Shown in pieces: positions 1 through 11,900 of a stretch of DNA of 64,000 nt; the first letter of the stretch is position 1, and each line of letters starts with the position of its first letter. The position numbers and the translations under genes are program-made. A model generated the notes under the pieces. That model saw nothing but the letters and a program-made list of their open reading frames with translations, was not told the origin of the DNA and ran no database searches. This stretch comes from Mauremys mutica. Lineage: Eukaryota; Chordata; Testudines; Geoemydidae. Location of the stretch: NCBI RefSeq assembly GCF_020497125.1, contig NC_059081.1, positions 59,168,768 to 59,232,767 on the forward strand, written 5' to 3'.

Positions 1-25
1 GAAGTACCCACACAAGCACTTAGAT

Positions 26-333
26 CAGGGGTCGGCAGCTTTTCGGAAGTGATGTGCCAAGTCTTCATTTATTCACTCTAATTTGAGGTTTTATGTGCCA
101 GTAATACATTTTAATGTTTTTAGAAGGTCTTTTTCTATGTCTATAACATATAACTAAACTATTGTTGTATGTAAAGTAAATAAGGTTTTAAAATGTTTAA
201 GAAGCTTCCTTTAAAATTAAATTAAAATGCAGAGCCCCTCGGACCAGTGGCCAGGACCCAGGCAGTGTGAATGCCACTGAAAATCAGCTCGCATGACGCC
301 TTTGGCACATATGCCATAGGTTGCCTACCCCTG
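26..333 (+). mobile_element. Non-autonomous hAT-type element, family A copy 1
   Basis: The element starts CAGGGGTCGGCA and ends TTGCCTACCCCTG, imperfect inverted termini typical of hAT elements. It is flanked by an 8-bp duplication with 6 of 8 matches (ACTTAGAT at 18-25, ACTTAAAC at 334-341). The same internal sequence, with its TTTAAAATTAAATTAAAATG stretch, recurs at 16509-16781 and, inverted, at 26635-26943, which defines a family within this window. It has no coding capacity. Confidence 0.85.
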
Positions 334-761
334 ACTTAAACTGTAGCCTCTTCTCTGTGAGTACGTTTCCGTACATAAGTCTACGAACTGGAATCCTAGA
401 ATGGGGAGAATAATCTGTAGGGTCAGGATCTCCGATATTAAACTTGTTGACAGTATTTCACCTTTCTGGTGGATCTATTGTCAACATCTTTGCTTGCAAT
501 GTAATAGTTTGCCTTCAACAATTTTTTTTTTTTTGCTGAGTCCATTACATAAAACTGGTTACTTCAGTTGATCTATTTTTCTCCAAAGGGAAGAGAACAG
601 TACTCAAGAGCATGCCCAACAAGATACTTAATGGAATAAATGAACATAGCTTTTGTAAACAGTTACTGATCATCTTGTGATCTGTTAGAAATACTAAATT
701 TGGAACTTTCCTAAGAGATCCCCTCGTGTATTTGGGGGTGTCCAAGGTTGTGTACTCAATG

Positions 762-1047
762 CAGGGGCAGCTCCAGGCCCTAGCACGCCAAGCATGTGCT
801 TGGGGTGGCATGCCGTGGGGGGCGCTCTGCCGGTCTCCGGGAGGGCGGCAGGCAGGGCTCTGGTGGACCTCCCGCAGCCGTGCCTGCGGAGGGTCCGCTG
901 GTCCCGTGGCTTTGGTGGAGCCACGGGACCAGCGGACCCTCCGCACGCACGCCTGCGGGAGGTCCACCGGAGCCGCGGAACCAGCATAGCACCCCCCACA
1001 AGCATGCCGCTGTGCTTGGGGTGGCGAAATATCTAGAGCCGCCCCTG
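762..1047 (+). mobile_element. Non-autonomous hAT-type element with GC-rich palindrome
   Basis: Termini CAGGGGCAGCTCCAGG and CTAGAGCCGCCCCTG form an inverted pair. A perfect 8-bp target duplication ACTCAATG lies at 754-761 and 1048-1055. The centre holds an 18-bp perfect inverted repeat (894-911 against 919-936) with a 7-base loop, able to form a strong hairpin. The overlapping open frames on both strands here are by-products of the GC-rich, stop-poor sequence. Confidence 0.9.
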
Positions 1048-1506
1048 ACTCAATGTCAAGATTCAAGCTCAATATAAATGTGTAAATTGTCAGTGAACCA
1101 TCCTGTTACAACCCTTTGTAATATATTAATGCTATTCATTCAAAGACAGTTTACAAATGACATATACTACTTTGGACCTATGTTCTTATAAATCACCTCA
1201 CTGTATCAAATGATGTGTAGTTAATGTAAGCTGGAATGCAAACTGTAACAGTTTACAACATTTAGGACAGAAAGTGAAGAATACTATTTTGAAGGCCCAT
1301 ACTTCACTGGGCTAGGAATGGATTTAAAGGTGAGTTGAAGAGGGGATAGAAAAATTGGGTTGTGTCACTTTTTTTCTGTTTTATGATCAAAGAAGACTTG
1401 CATCTTATTTTTGCAGATGTGTGGTTTTTTTTGCTTGAGTTTGACCCAAAAATATAAGAAGTATGAGGTTTTGTCTTCACTGTTTTTGATCTAGGCTGCC
1501 TTAGAG

Positions 1507-1986
1507 CAGGGGTCCCCAACCTTTTCAGGACCAGGGACCAGTCATGCCTGCGGAGGGAGTGCTCGTCCCGCGGCTCGGGTAGACCTCCCTCAGGCGTGCC
1601 TGCGGGAGGTCCACCGGCTCCGGTTGAGCTGCCGCAGGCATGACTGCGGACAGTTCGCTGGTCGCGCGGCTCAGCTGGACCGCCCGCAGGCATGCCTGCG
1701 GCAGCTCAACCGGAGCCGGTGGACCTCCCGCAGGCGTGCCTGCGGGCGGTCCAGCTGAGCCGCGCGACCAGCGAACCGTCCGCAGTCATGGCGGCGGGGG
1801 GGCCACCGGAGCCCCGGGAGCAGCGGACCTCCCGCAGGCATGACTGCGGAGGGAGCGCTCGTCCCGCGGCTCGGGTAGACCTCCTGCAGGCACGCCTGCG
1901 GGAGGTCCACTGGGTCGGTTCGCGGCCCGGTTTGTAAGAGGCCGCGGTCCGGTACCGGGCCGCGGACCGGGGGTTGGGGACCCCTG
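1507..1986 (+). mobile_element. Non-autonomous hAT-type element, GC-rich internal repeats
   Basis: Begins CAGGGGTCCCCAACC and ends GGTTGGGGACCCCTG, a clean inverted terminal repeat. A perfect 8-bp target duplication CCTTAGAG lies at 1499-1506 and 1987-1994. The 480-bp interior is very CpG-rich and built from direct and inverted copies of a module containing GCCTGCGGGAGGTCCACC. The same module occurs in the differently terminated element at 762-1047. Confidence 0.9.
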
Positions 1987-2479
1987 CCTTAGAGGATCAG
2001 AGAATGGGAGTGAGAGCTTTCTCTGCCCTTACTTGAAAGGTCATGATGTTACATCTTTAACAGAGATCTTTCTTCCCAGCTGTTTGTCAGTTGTTTGGCT
2101 GAAATAGGTGTTAACAAAAACAGTTTTGACAACTTAATCCTTTCACATGGCAGTTGCTCAGCTTTCAGATTCTGAATACACAATGTTGGCCAAGTTCTGC
2201 TGTTGACATAGCAACTTTTAGGAATAACAAAGCAAGATCTCAATTTCTAAAGTTTAAAAAAAAAAAGGCAGAAAGCTCTTTTGGAGGAAAAAGTCTTTGT
2301 CTCTCTTATAAACCATAAAGAACCAAAAATGAGCACATTTTTTTCTTTTGGATGTCACCTTTAAGAGAGCATTGTATCATATGTGCTACAATAGAGGCTA
2401 TGTTGAATCAGCAGTTTTCCACAAGTGGAACATCCTTTGAGGCTGATATACATCATTTCATTTGGTGAGGAGAAAGGCT

Positions 2480-2770
2480 GATCTTGTGGTTAAGTACTGG
2501 AATGGAACTTGAGATTTTGGCATCAATTCCTGGCTCTACCCCAGACTTCCTTTCTGATTTTGGGTAAGTCACTCTCTCTCTCTCTCTCTCTCTCTGCTTT
2601 GGTTCTCCCTCTGTAAAATGGGGAAAACACTTTCTTTGTCTGTCCTATCTACTTAGATTGTGTACTCTTTGGGACAGGGACTGTCTTACCATGTATTTGT
2701 ACAGTGGTTGGCACAATGAGGCTCTGATACCAGTTAGGGGCTATAAGCACTACCATAATACAAGTAGTAA
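2480..2770 (+). repeat. MIR-type tRNA-derived SINE with (TC)n and LINE-like tail
   Basis: Shows the MIR layout in order: a GTGGTTAAGTACTGG segment, CTGGCTCTACC, TTTTGGGTAAGTCACT, then CTCTGTAAAATGGGGA. A 3' tail follows with CTCTTTGGGACAGGGACTG and CACTACCATAATACAAGTA. A (TC)n run near 2571-2595 has expanded inside the core. It is an ancient amniote SINE without coding capacity. The tail recurs at 12196-12307 and 62611-62715. Confidence 0.75.
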
Positions 2771-3324
2771 ACACTAATGGAGGAGTAGCTATGAAAGGCC
2801 AGAGAGCCCCAAGAGTTCTGTGGGAGTTGGAGTGAGATACAATTTAAAGAGGAAGAATGTTGAATTTGAGACCCTAAAGTGCAGGGATTGCTTTGAATCC
2901 CTGCGAAGGGGTTTTCTGTTTTGTATATGTATTTTGTGAATTTGTCAAACTTGTTTCTAATTTTGCTGTTAAAAAGCTACACTACTCCAGGATGCCATCG
3001 TCTACATTGCACGCTTCTACACAAACTGAATCATACCTTGAGCAGTTATGTTCTGTCTACCTATAGTCCCATGCAGTTTTAATTAATATAGTTCATATGT
3101 AAAATGCTTTTTATCTGTAGATCTCAGGGCCTTACAAAGGAAGATAAGTATCATTTCTCTTTCACAATATGAGGAAATCAAGTAACACACAAGTGAGTTT
3201 ACTTCCCCAAGGATCCGTCTCCACTGGGCTTTAAGCAGTGCCATTAACTGTGTGTAACAGTTTTTATTGTAGTCCTGCTAAAGCTAGTTCTAACATGGGA
3301 TAGCCAAATGGATGCATATGTGAA

Positions 3325-3625
3325 AGGAAGAATAGTCTTGTGGTTAAGGCATTGGGTTGGCAGAGCTCTGCTTGGATACAAAATGTATCCACATCTGATC
3401 TGTGATCCCCCAAAATGGTCCCTGGATACGGATATTTGCGGATTTGCAGGGCTCTGTGGATCAGAACTCAGGAGAGCTGTGTCCTGTTCCTGGCTTTGCT
3501 ACACGCTTCCTGTGTAACCTTGGTTAGTCTCTTTATCCCGCTGTACAAAGATTCCTCATCTGCAAAATGAGGTTTGTACTTCCCTAATTAGGGGTGTTGA
3601 GATTATATTGTTGATAAATTGTATA
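3325..3625 (+). repeat. MIR-type SINE, probably split by a small element
   Basis: The MIR head (GTCTTGTGGTTAAGGCATTGGG) is followed about 100 bases later by MIR core sequence (CCTGGCTTTGCTACACGCTTCC, CTCATCTGCAAAATGAGG). The intervening 3361-3456 block starts CAGAGCTCTG and ends CAGGGCTCTG, so it may be a small inverted-repeat element. A target duplication is not convincing. Confidence 0.6.
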
Positions 3626-4150
3626 GTCAATTGCTTGACCACGCTTTGGTTCATTATGAAATATACTCAAGAAACCAAATAACCAATGTCAGGTATATTA
3701 ATATGGTACAGGAAAAAGGCTCTATACAATATCAGTCTCTGAAGAGCAGTCCCGTACAGCGATGGTACAGTCACCTTACACCAAAGGTGTGCTCTCCCAG
3801 GTCACACATTTCAGCTGGTATTATTTATATGATTTTACAAGTTATACATCTCCTTATGCATCACTAAAATCCAACCCTCAGTTTGACCCAGTTCCCGAAC
3901 TTGTTGTTCTTTTCCTTCCTTATTTTGTTTTGGGTGCTAGCCTTCCAGGTACTGGTCTGTGAAGGTTCTTCCTTAGCTTGTACTAAGACATAGAATGAAT
4001 GTATCTTGATTTTTGACAAGTTTCCTCTCCGCTTAATGCAAATACTTACTTCAGCAAATGCAAGGAGTTATAGGATACTTAGCATCAGTGAATTAGATCA
4101 TGGTATAGACTAGTTTAGGCTGTATCACTGTTGCAATATTTGTGCTTAAT

Positions 4151-4200
4151 GCGTGTGTGTGTGTGTGTATGTATGTGTGTGTGTGTGTGTGTGTATATAT
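4151..4200 (+). repeat. (TG)n microsatellite
   Basis: An uninterrupted to lightly interrupted GT dinucleotide run with two TATG variants, passing into a short TA run. Smaller TG or CA runs occur near 26157-26177, 32437-32452, 50298-50310 and 52783-52806. Confidence 0.95.
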
Positions 4201-4664
4201 AGTATGGATAATATGTATTGTTAATATGTTACATATTCATATACTCTCCAGCATTATTAGTTAGCAATATGTAAAATGGTCTAATATTACAGTATGAACA
4301 CCATAGAAAAGCCAATAAGTAAAGTACACGTGTGTGTGTTTTTTGGGATGGTGGTGGTTAGGGGTAGACATGAAGTTGGTGGGAGTCTTCTGGACTTAAG
4401 AAACCAGTGGGAATGAGGGAGGGAATTGCAGGAGGAATAGAGAAATGAATGCATAGTTTAAAGAAGTCCCTTGACCAAGTGCATCTGTAGTCTTCACATC
4501 CCATAACTTTTCACGGACAGAAGCCTAAACAGCTTTGTTTAGAGATGGGGCTATTCTTTAAACAAGTCCCTGTCAAATAAAAAGATTCATTGTGCAGAAG
4601 TTTCGTTGACCATGGTGTAAAGGAATCCCCCTTTGTTCATGCAGTAGTAGAACTTGCTGAAAAG

Positions 4665-6545
4665 ACTTCCTTTAAAAAGTGGAAGTCAAATCCTAGTGAG
4701 GCAAATAGAAAGGAGCACAAACACTGCCAACTTAAGTGCAAGAGTGTAATAAGAAAAGCCAAAGAGGAGTTTGAAGAACGGCTAGCCAAAAACTCCAAAG
4801 GTAATAACACAATGTTTTTTAAGTACATCAGAAGCAGGAAGCCTGCTAAACAACCAGTGGGGCCCCTTGATGATCAAAATTCAAAAGGAGCGCTTAAAGA
4901 TGATAAAGTCATTGCAGAGAAACTAAATGGATTCTTTGCTTCAGTCTTCACGGCTGAGGATGTTAGGGAGATTCCCAAACCTGAGCTGGCTTTTGTAGGT
5001 GACAAATCTGAGGAACTGTCACAGATTGAAGTGTCACTAGAGGAGGTTTTGGAATTAATTGATAAACTCAACATTAACAAGTCACCGGGACCAGATGGCA
5101 TTCACCCAAGAGTTCTGAAAGAACTCAAATGTGAAGTTGCGGAACTATTAACTAAGGTTTGTAACCTGTCCTTTAAATCGGCTTCGGTACCCAATGACTG
5201 GAAGTTAGCTAATGTAACGCCAATATTTAAAAAGGGCTCTAGGGGTGATCCCGGCAATTACAGACCGGTAAGTCTAACGTCGGTACCGGGCAAATTAGTT
5301 GAAACAATAGTAAAGAATAAAATTGTCAGACACATAGAAAAACATAAACTCTTGAGCAATAGTCAACATGGTTTCTGTAAAGGGAAATCGTGTCTTACTA
5401 ATCTATTAGAGTTCTTTGAAGGGGTCAACAAACATGTGGACAAGGGGGATCCGGTGGACATAGTGTACTTAGATTTCCAGAAAGCCTTTGACAAGGTCCC
5501 TCACCAAAGGCTCTTACGTAAATTAAGCTGTCATGGGATAAAAGGAAAGGTCCTTTCATGGATTGAGAACTGGTTAAAGGACAGGGAACAAAGGGTAGGA
5601 ATTAATGGTAAATTCTCAGAATGGAGAGGGGTAACTAGTGGTGTTCCCCAAGGGTCAGTCCTAGGACCAATCCTATTCAATTTATTCATAAATGATCTGG
5701 AGAAAGGGGTAAACAGTGAGGTGGCAAAGTTTGCAGATGATACTAAACTACTCAAGATAGTTAAGACCAAAGCAGATTGTGAAGAACTTCAAAAAGATCT
5801 CACAAAACTAAGTGATTGGGCAACAAAATGGCAAATGAAATTTAATGTGGATAAATGTAAAGTAATGCACATTGGAAAAAATAACCCCAACTATACATAC
5901 AACATGATGGGGGCTAATTTAGCTACAACGAGTCAGGAAAAAGATCTTGGAGTTATCGTGGATAGTTCTCTAAAGATGTCCACGCAGTGTGCAGAGGCAG
6001 TCAAAAAAGCAAACAGGATGTTAGGAATCATTAAAAAGGGGATAGAGAATAAGACTGAGAATATATTATTGCCCTTATATAAATCCATGGTACGCCCACA
6101 TCTCGAATACTGTGTACAGATGTGGTCTCCTCACCTCAAAAAAGATATTCTAGCACTAGAAAAGGTTCAGAAAAGAGCAACTAAAATGATTAGGGGTTTA
6201 GAGAGGGTCCCATATGAGGAAAGATTAAAGAGGCTAGGACTCTTCAGTTTGGAAAAGAGAAGACTAAGGGGGGACATGATAGAGGTATATAAAATCATGA
6301 GTGATGTTGAGAAAGTGGATAAGGAAAAGTTATTTACTTATTCCCATAATACAAGAACTAGGGGTCACCAAATGAAATTAATAGGCAGCAGGTTTAAAAC
6401 AAATAAAAGGAAGTTCTTCTTCACGCAGCGCACAGTCAACTTGTGGAACTCCTTACCTGAGGAGGTTGTGAAGGCTAGGACTATAACAATGTTTAAAAGG
6501 GGACTGGATAAATTCATGGTGGCTAAGTCCATAAATGGCTATTAG
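4665..6545 (+). CDS. CR1 ORF2 reverse transcriptase, N-terminally truncated
   Basis: About 626 codons are open, the largest open frame in the window after the RTE LINE. The open frame extends back to an ATG at 4590, but its first 25 codons are not CR1-like and come from flanking DNA. Counting from that ATG, visible reverse transcriptase motifs are SPGPDG (about 165-170), NYRPVSLTS (223-231), YLDFQKAFD (293-301), [10 protein letters not shown] (351-360) and FADD with both catalytic aspartates (381-384). The C-terminal region typical of CR1 follows, ending in KSINGY. The family's protein primes reverse transcription at the insertion site. This copy lacks the endonuclease domain and so could not retrotranspose by itself. 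Confidence 0.9.
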   Translation, partial: TSFKKWKSNPSEANRKEHKHCQLKCKSVIRKAKEEFEERLAKNSKGNNTMFFKYIRSRKPAKQPVGPLDDQNSKGALKDDKVIAEKLNGFFASVFTAEDVREIPKPELAFVGDKSEELSQIEVSLEEVLELIDKLNINKSPGPDGIHPRVLKELKCEVAELLTKVCNLSFKSASVPNDWKLANVTPIFKKGSRGDPGNYRPVSLTSVPGKLVETIVKNKIVRHIEKHKLLSNSQHGFCKGKSCLTNLLEFFEGVNKHVDKGDPVDIVYLDFQKAFDKVPHQRLLRKLSCHGIKGKVLSWIENWLKDREQRVGINGKFSEWRGVTSGVPQGSVLGPILFNLFINDLEKGVNSEVAKFADDTKLLKIVKTKADCEELQKDLTKLSDWATKWQMKFNVDKCKVMHIGKNNPNYTYNMMGANLATTSQEKDLGVIVDSSLKMSTQCAEAVKKANRMLGIIKKGIENKTENILLPLYKSMVRPHLEYCVQMWSPHLKKDILALEKVQKRATKMIRGLERVPYEERLKRLGLFSLEKRRLRGDMIEVYKIMSDVEKVDKEKLFTYSHNTRTRGHQMKLIGSRFKTNKRKFFFTQRTVNLWNSLPEEVVKARTITMFKRGLDKFMVAKSINGY

Positions 6546-6747
6546 CCAGGATGGGTAAGAATGGTGTCCCTAGCCTCTGTTCGTCAGAGGATGGAGATGG
6601 ATGGCAGGAGAGAGATCACTTGATCATTGCCTGTTAGGTTCACTCCCTCAGGGGCACCTGGCATTGGCCACTGTCGGTAGACAGATACTGGGCTAGATGG
6701 ACCTTTGGTCTGACCCGGTACGGCCTTTCTTATGTTCTTATGTTCTA
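4665..6747 (+). mobile_element. CR1 LINE, 5'-truncated copy 1
   Basis: This LINE lacks its ORF1 and endonuclease regions and begins inside the linker before the reverse transcriptase. The reverse transcriptase frame is open to a stop at 6543-6545. It is followed by a short 3' UTR containing GGGCACCTGGCATTGGCC and ending in TTCTTATGTTCTTATGTTCT, the short tandem octamer-like tail that marks CR1 elements. The 3' UTR is shared with copies at 12704-12929 and 37790-40141. No target duplication is expected for CR1 and none is obvious. The intact frame suggests a fairly recent insertion. Confidence 0.92.
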
Positions 6748-6749
6748 AT

Positions 6750-8904
6750 ATAGATTTAAAATACCTGTAAGGACAATTAAAAAACAAATGAAATCACTTT
6801 AACCATGAAAGAATTCAGGGTAAATGAACTTTTTACCAAATGAACACGAATTAAACAAGTTTCAAACATTTTTTCTTAATTTTGATCATTGCATCTTTCC
6901 AGTGTTTGTGTTTTGTCTCTGAGATAACCAAAAAAACCGCTAGCAATTATTCATTTTTCTGTGTATTTTCATTGCTTCTGGAATTTATAGCTTGGTGATA
7001 CATTTGCTGAAGGTTGAAGCTGAACCTCGAAGGTCCCAATCTAGCAGTGACTTTAATTCACTCTACCAAAAATGTAACTTTAACTATTGAATTATATGTT
7101 TATTAGCCTGTGAGCACTGACAGTGGAAGAAATATTAAGATTGTGTTACCAACTCATTCTTCGTAGTCCTATTTTTCCTCTTTCTCACTTTTAAGACGTT
7201 CATCATGACCATCTGAGTACTGGATACTGCTTTCTTCAGTTTCTGTCAGCTAGAGGTGCCATTAAAGTGGTGCAGAAGTGTCTACCGCTGGCTCTGTGTA
7301 CTACTTTTGTAGTGCTCTTAATCTTTGATGTCCTAAGAACCAAAAGAGAAATTAGTCTTGAAGTATGGACCCATACATGACTTAGCTTTATTCTTACCTG
7401 TAGATGGCGTCTTAGAATTGTAACCATTTGTTTTTCCCCATATAGCCCCTCGCTACCTTAGTGGTCATGCTTAATATTTCAGTTGCCTTTGATAACTATA
7501 TAGTAATACAAGTGGCTTATCTTTACATCATGTAATGCTTTGGGACTGTGACTCACTAGTGGATTACAGCTTGTTTTTGGAAATCTCTGTGTTGTACTGG
7601 CATTCTCTTGTTGATAGCAATTCTGATAGTAGAAGTCTGCATTGCTTCCAAAAATAAAAGTATACTGGAGTATATCTTTCATTCTCTCCCTGGGTATCAG
7701 TAGGAGATAACAGGAAGGACATGTCTACCAGAGTCTGCTCCCAACCGCTTGCAATCGCCATATGGGAGAACAGAAGAGATAGTAGAACAAGTAGTAAATG
7801 TCATCAGTTATTGGTTCATTATATGGTCTGATGGCAATGGCTATTTTGAAAAGCTGTTTTAAAACTGACAAGATATTATAAGTGACAGTTTTGCTTATGC
7901 AGTAGCTTTTTCAGAAAGCCTTTATCCAAAGACACCAAGGATAGCCGCAGTATAATCCTATGCAAAATTAAAACCCCCCATCACATTGGAGCTGGGATTC
8001 TAAATATCTATAACTTTAGGGGGGGCTGATAGTAGGCAAGAATGGTATGATTAGGGGAAGATTTTTGCTTTTTGAAACACACAGCCTGGAAATAAACATT
8101 AGTTATACTAAACCCCAAACATTAGACGGGGCAGTGCACAGTTATGGTCACCTGAACAATCTTAACTCTGCTCCCCCTGTACCTTGCTGATCCCCTCTGC
8201 AGTGTATGCCATTGCAGCCTGTGTTAAATCTCTCAAATATATCTATGCAAAAAGGATGCTTTTTAAAGGTCTTCATGTCGTTTAAAGAGATACCTTCCGC
8301 TTTATTTGCATAGTTTGCCTTGCACGTGAAGAAACTTCGGAGTACATGGCTATGGTTTTGTGCTTATATGTTTAACACACAAATGAAATATACCTGTCAC
8401 CCTGTGTCTCAGTTATATCAGCAGTTTAAATTTTGGCCTTGCCCTTAAGATAACACCAGATAATAGTAGCTTTATGTGTGAAACTCACATTTGGAACTCC
8501 ATATACTTCTGAGGAATGTGTTCATGTTTGCTAAAGAGAAGTAATTAAAAGCCTCTGTCTGGTAACATGTATAGTCTTAAAGAAGTCATGAATAGTTTGT
8601 AGCAAGCTAAAAACACTTTAGTTTAAGTGTTGTCATAAGTGAGTAAGATAATTCCATTAGATCACTTCTTCATTGTGTTAGTGACTATGAAAATTAAGAT
8701 GTAGATTATTTATGACCAGGTTTACACTTATTTGGCCAATGAGAATGAGCAGAGTTAAGGTTTAGTATGGAAATTTATATTTAAAATTAAAAGACCTACA
8801 CACATTCAACTTGATTATCTTAAACATTGAAATGGTTAGGCTTTTTATTATATTTTTTTAGTACGATTTTTGTAATCTCTGGGGCTTTCATTTGCGTAAC
8901 AGAT
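6750..8904. other. Intronic DNA, no recognised feature
   Basis: AT-rich sequence with short frame-broken open stretches on both strands. I recognise no exon, RNA gene or element terminus. Confidence 0.6.
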
Positions 8905-8915
8905 ATTTATAATTT
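8905..8915. repeat. Target-site duplication, 3' side of RTE LINE
   Basis: ATTTATAATTT, identical to 12108-12118. It directly abuts the end of the RTE element at 8916, and its AT-rich composition suits target-primed insertion. Confidence 0.88.
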
Positions 8916-11900
8916 TCATCATTCATGCCCGTCACCCCAACCGGGGTATGGGCCGCCAACCACAGATCTCCAGAGTCTTCTATCCTGGGCCATTCGCTCT
9001 AGCTGGTTCCAGGTATAGCCCATTTTTTTGCTATCAACCTGAAGGTCGCGTCGCCAGGTATTTCTTGGGCGGCCTCTTTTCCGCTTGCCTTGGGGGTTCC
9101 ACCGCAGTGCCTGTCTGGTGATGTTGGTTGGCTGCTTGCGTAGTGTATGTCCTATCCAGCCCCACCTTCTCCTTCTAATTTCTTCCTCTGCTGGGAGTTG
9201 ACGGGTCCTCTCCAAGAGGTGGATGTTACTGATGGTGTCTGGCCAGCGGATCTGGAGAATCCTTCTGAGGCAGCTATTAATGAAGGTCTGGATCTTCCTG
9301 GTGGTTGTTTTGGTTGTCCTCCAGGTTTCAGCTCCATACAGTAGGACTGATTTCGCGTTGGAGTTGAACAGTCGAATCTTTATTGCCAAAGACAGCTCTC
9401 TGGAGCTCCAGATGTTCTTGAGCTGTAAGAAGGCTGCTCTTGCCTTACCAATCCTTACTTTGATGTCTGCGTCTGTGCCACCCTGCTGGTCGATGATGCT
9501 ACCTAGGTAGGTGAAGGACTGTACTTCTTCCAGGGGGCGTCCATTCAGTGTGACTGGGTCGTTGCTGATGGAATTGATCCTAAGGATCTTGGTCTTGTCC
9601 TTGTGGATGTTGAGGCCAACCTGTGATGATGTGGCTGCCACTACGTTGGTCTTCTCTTGCATCTGCTGTTTACTGTGTGAAAGGAGTGCAAGGTCGTCGG
9701 CAAAGTCCAGGTCATCAAGCTGGGTCCACAACGTCCACTGGATTCCGTTCCTACGCTTGTAAGTGGATGTCTTCATAATCCAATCGATGACGAGAAGAAA
9801 GAGAAGTGGTGACAACAAGCATCCTTGTCTGACTCCGGTTCGCACCTGGAAGCTGTTTGTGAGCTGCCCTCCATGGATCACTCTACAGTGTATGCCGTCA
9901 TATGAGTTCTTGATCAGGTTGACCACCTTTGCTGGGATGCCATAGTGCCGAAGGAGCTTCCAGAGGGTCTCTCGATCCACGCTATCGAACGCTTTCTCAT
10001 AGTCAACAAAGTTGATGTACAACGAGGAGTTCCACTCCATAGACTGCTCGACTATGATGCGGAGCGTTGCTATCTGGTCCGTGCATGATCTGTTTTGCCG
10101 GAAACCTGCCTGTTCATCTCGTAGCTGTGGATCGACGGCATCCTTCATTCTCTCTAAGAGGACTCGGTTGAAGACCTTCCCTGGCACCGACAGGAGTGTG
10201 ATTCCTCTATAGTTGGCACAGTTGCTGAGGTCTCCTTTCTTGGGGATTTTGATGAGATATCCCTCTTTCCAGTCAGCCGGAATCACTTCTTCTTCCCATA
10301 TCTTCTCAAAGAGGGGGTACAGCATTTCCACTGAAGTATCCAGGTCTGCTTTCAGGGCCTCTGCTGGGATGTCGTCAGGTCCAGCCGCCTTACTGTTCTT
10401 CATCATGGTGATGGCTTTTCTGATCTCGGCTCTGCTTGGTTTATCACAATTGATTGGGAGGTCCTCGTTGGCTGGGTCGATGTCTGGTGGATTTGGTGGT
10501 GCTGGTCTGTTCAGGAGTTCCTCAAAGTGCTCCGCCCATCTGTTCATCTGTTGTTCTATTCCTGTTATAGACTTTCCCTGCTTGTCTTTAACGGGACGTT
10601 CTGGCTTGCTGAACTTTCCAGACAGTCGCTTGGTAGTATCGTACAGCTGTTTCATGTTACCGCTGTATGCTGCCTGCTCTGCTTCTGCTGCCAGTCCATC
10701 CACATAATCTCTCTTATCCTTCCTAATATTCCTCTTCACTGCTCTGTGGGCTTCAGCATACTCTTTTTGAGCTTTGGCCTTTGCTGCTCTAGTCCTGCTG
10801 TTGTTGACTGCTGCCTTCTTCTTCTTTCTGTCTTCTATCTTAGTCAAGGACTCTGCTGTGATCCACTCTTTCTGCTGGTGTTTCTTAATTCCAAGCACTT
10901 CCTGGCATGCTGACCTAAGCGTGTCTCTCACTTTCTGCCATCTGTTGAGTACACTGTCTTCCTCTTCCTCAGACCAATCCTGTAGTACTGAAAACTTATT
11001 CTTCAGCGTCAATCCAAAATCTTCCTTGGTCTTATGGTCCTTCAGAAGGTTGACGTTGTACTTCGCTCTTCTGTCTGACGCGTCTATCCAGTTCTTCTTC
11101 AGCTTCAGCTTCAATCTGGCCACCACTAAGTGATGGTCGGACGCCACGTCTGCTCCTCTTCTAACTCTAACGTCCTGCAAGGATCTTCTGAACTTCTTGC
11201 TAATGCAGACATGGTCGATCTGGTTTTCTGTCATGCCTGCTGGCGATACCCAGGTACTCTTGTGGATCCGCTTGTGAGGAAAGATGCTGCCTCCTATGAC
11301 CAGGTTGTTAAGTGCACACAGATCCACAAATCTCTCTCCATTCTCACTCATCTCTCCCAGAGCGTGGGTCCCCATGACTTGTTCGTATCCTGTGTTATCA
11401 GGTCCAATTTTGGCATTAAAGTCTCCCATAAGGATGGTAATGTCTTTGTCTGGGAGAGTCTCTAATATTTTCTGGAGTCTGTTGTAAAAGTAGTCTTTGT
11501 CCTCCTCTTCACTGTCATTGGTTGGAGCGTAGCACTGAACAACATTCATCTTAATCCTCTTCATTTTAGTTCTGAAGGATGCTGTGATGATCCTGGGACC
11601 ATGTGCCTCCCAACCAATCAGTGCTCTCTGTGCCTGTTTGGACATCATGAAGCCTACTCCCTGTGTGTGGGGTGCGTTGCTCTCTTCATGTCCTGAATAC
11701 AGCAACAGCTCTCCTGTCAACAGTCGTCTCTGTCCAGCTTGCGTCCATCTTGTCTCGCTAATGCCTAGTAGGGTCAGGTTGTTGCTCCTCATCTCTGCTG
11801 CAACCTGCGCCGTCTTTCCTGACTCGTACATGGTCCTCACGTTCCATGTGCCGATGGTAATCCTCCTGGTTGTAAGAAGGGTGATCGGCTTAGTGGCTTC

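Noticed and set aside
545..1077. Overlapping open frames of 60-175 codons on both strands
   Set aside because: They coincide with the CpG-rich hAT element at 762-1047. Proline/glycine/arginine-rich repeats with frames on both strands are expected from GC-rich, stop-poor DNA.
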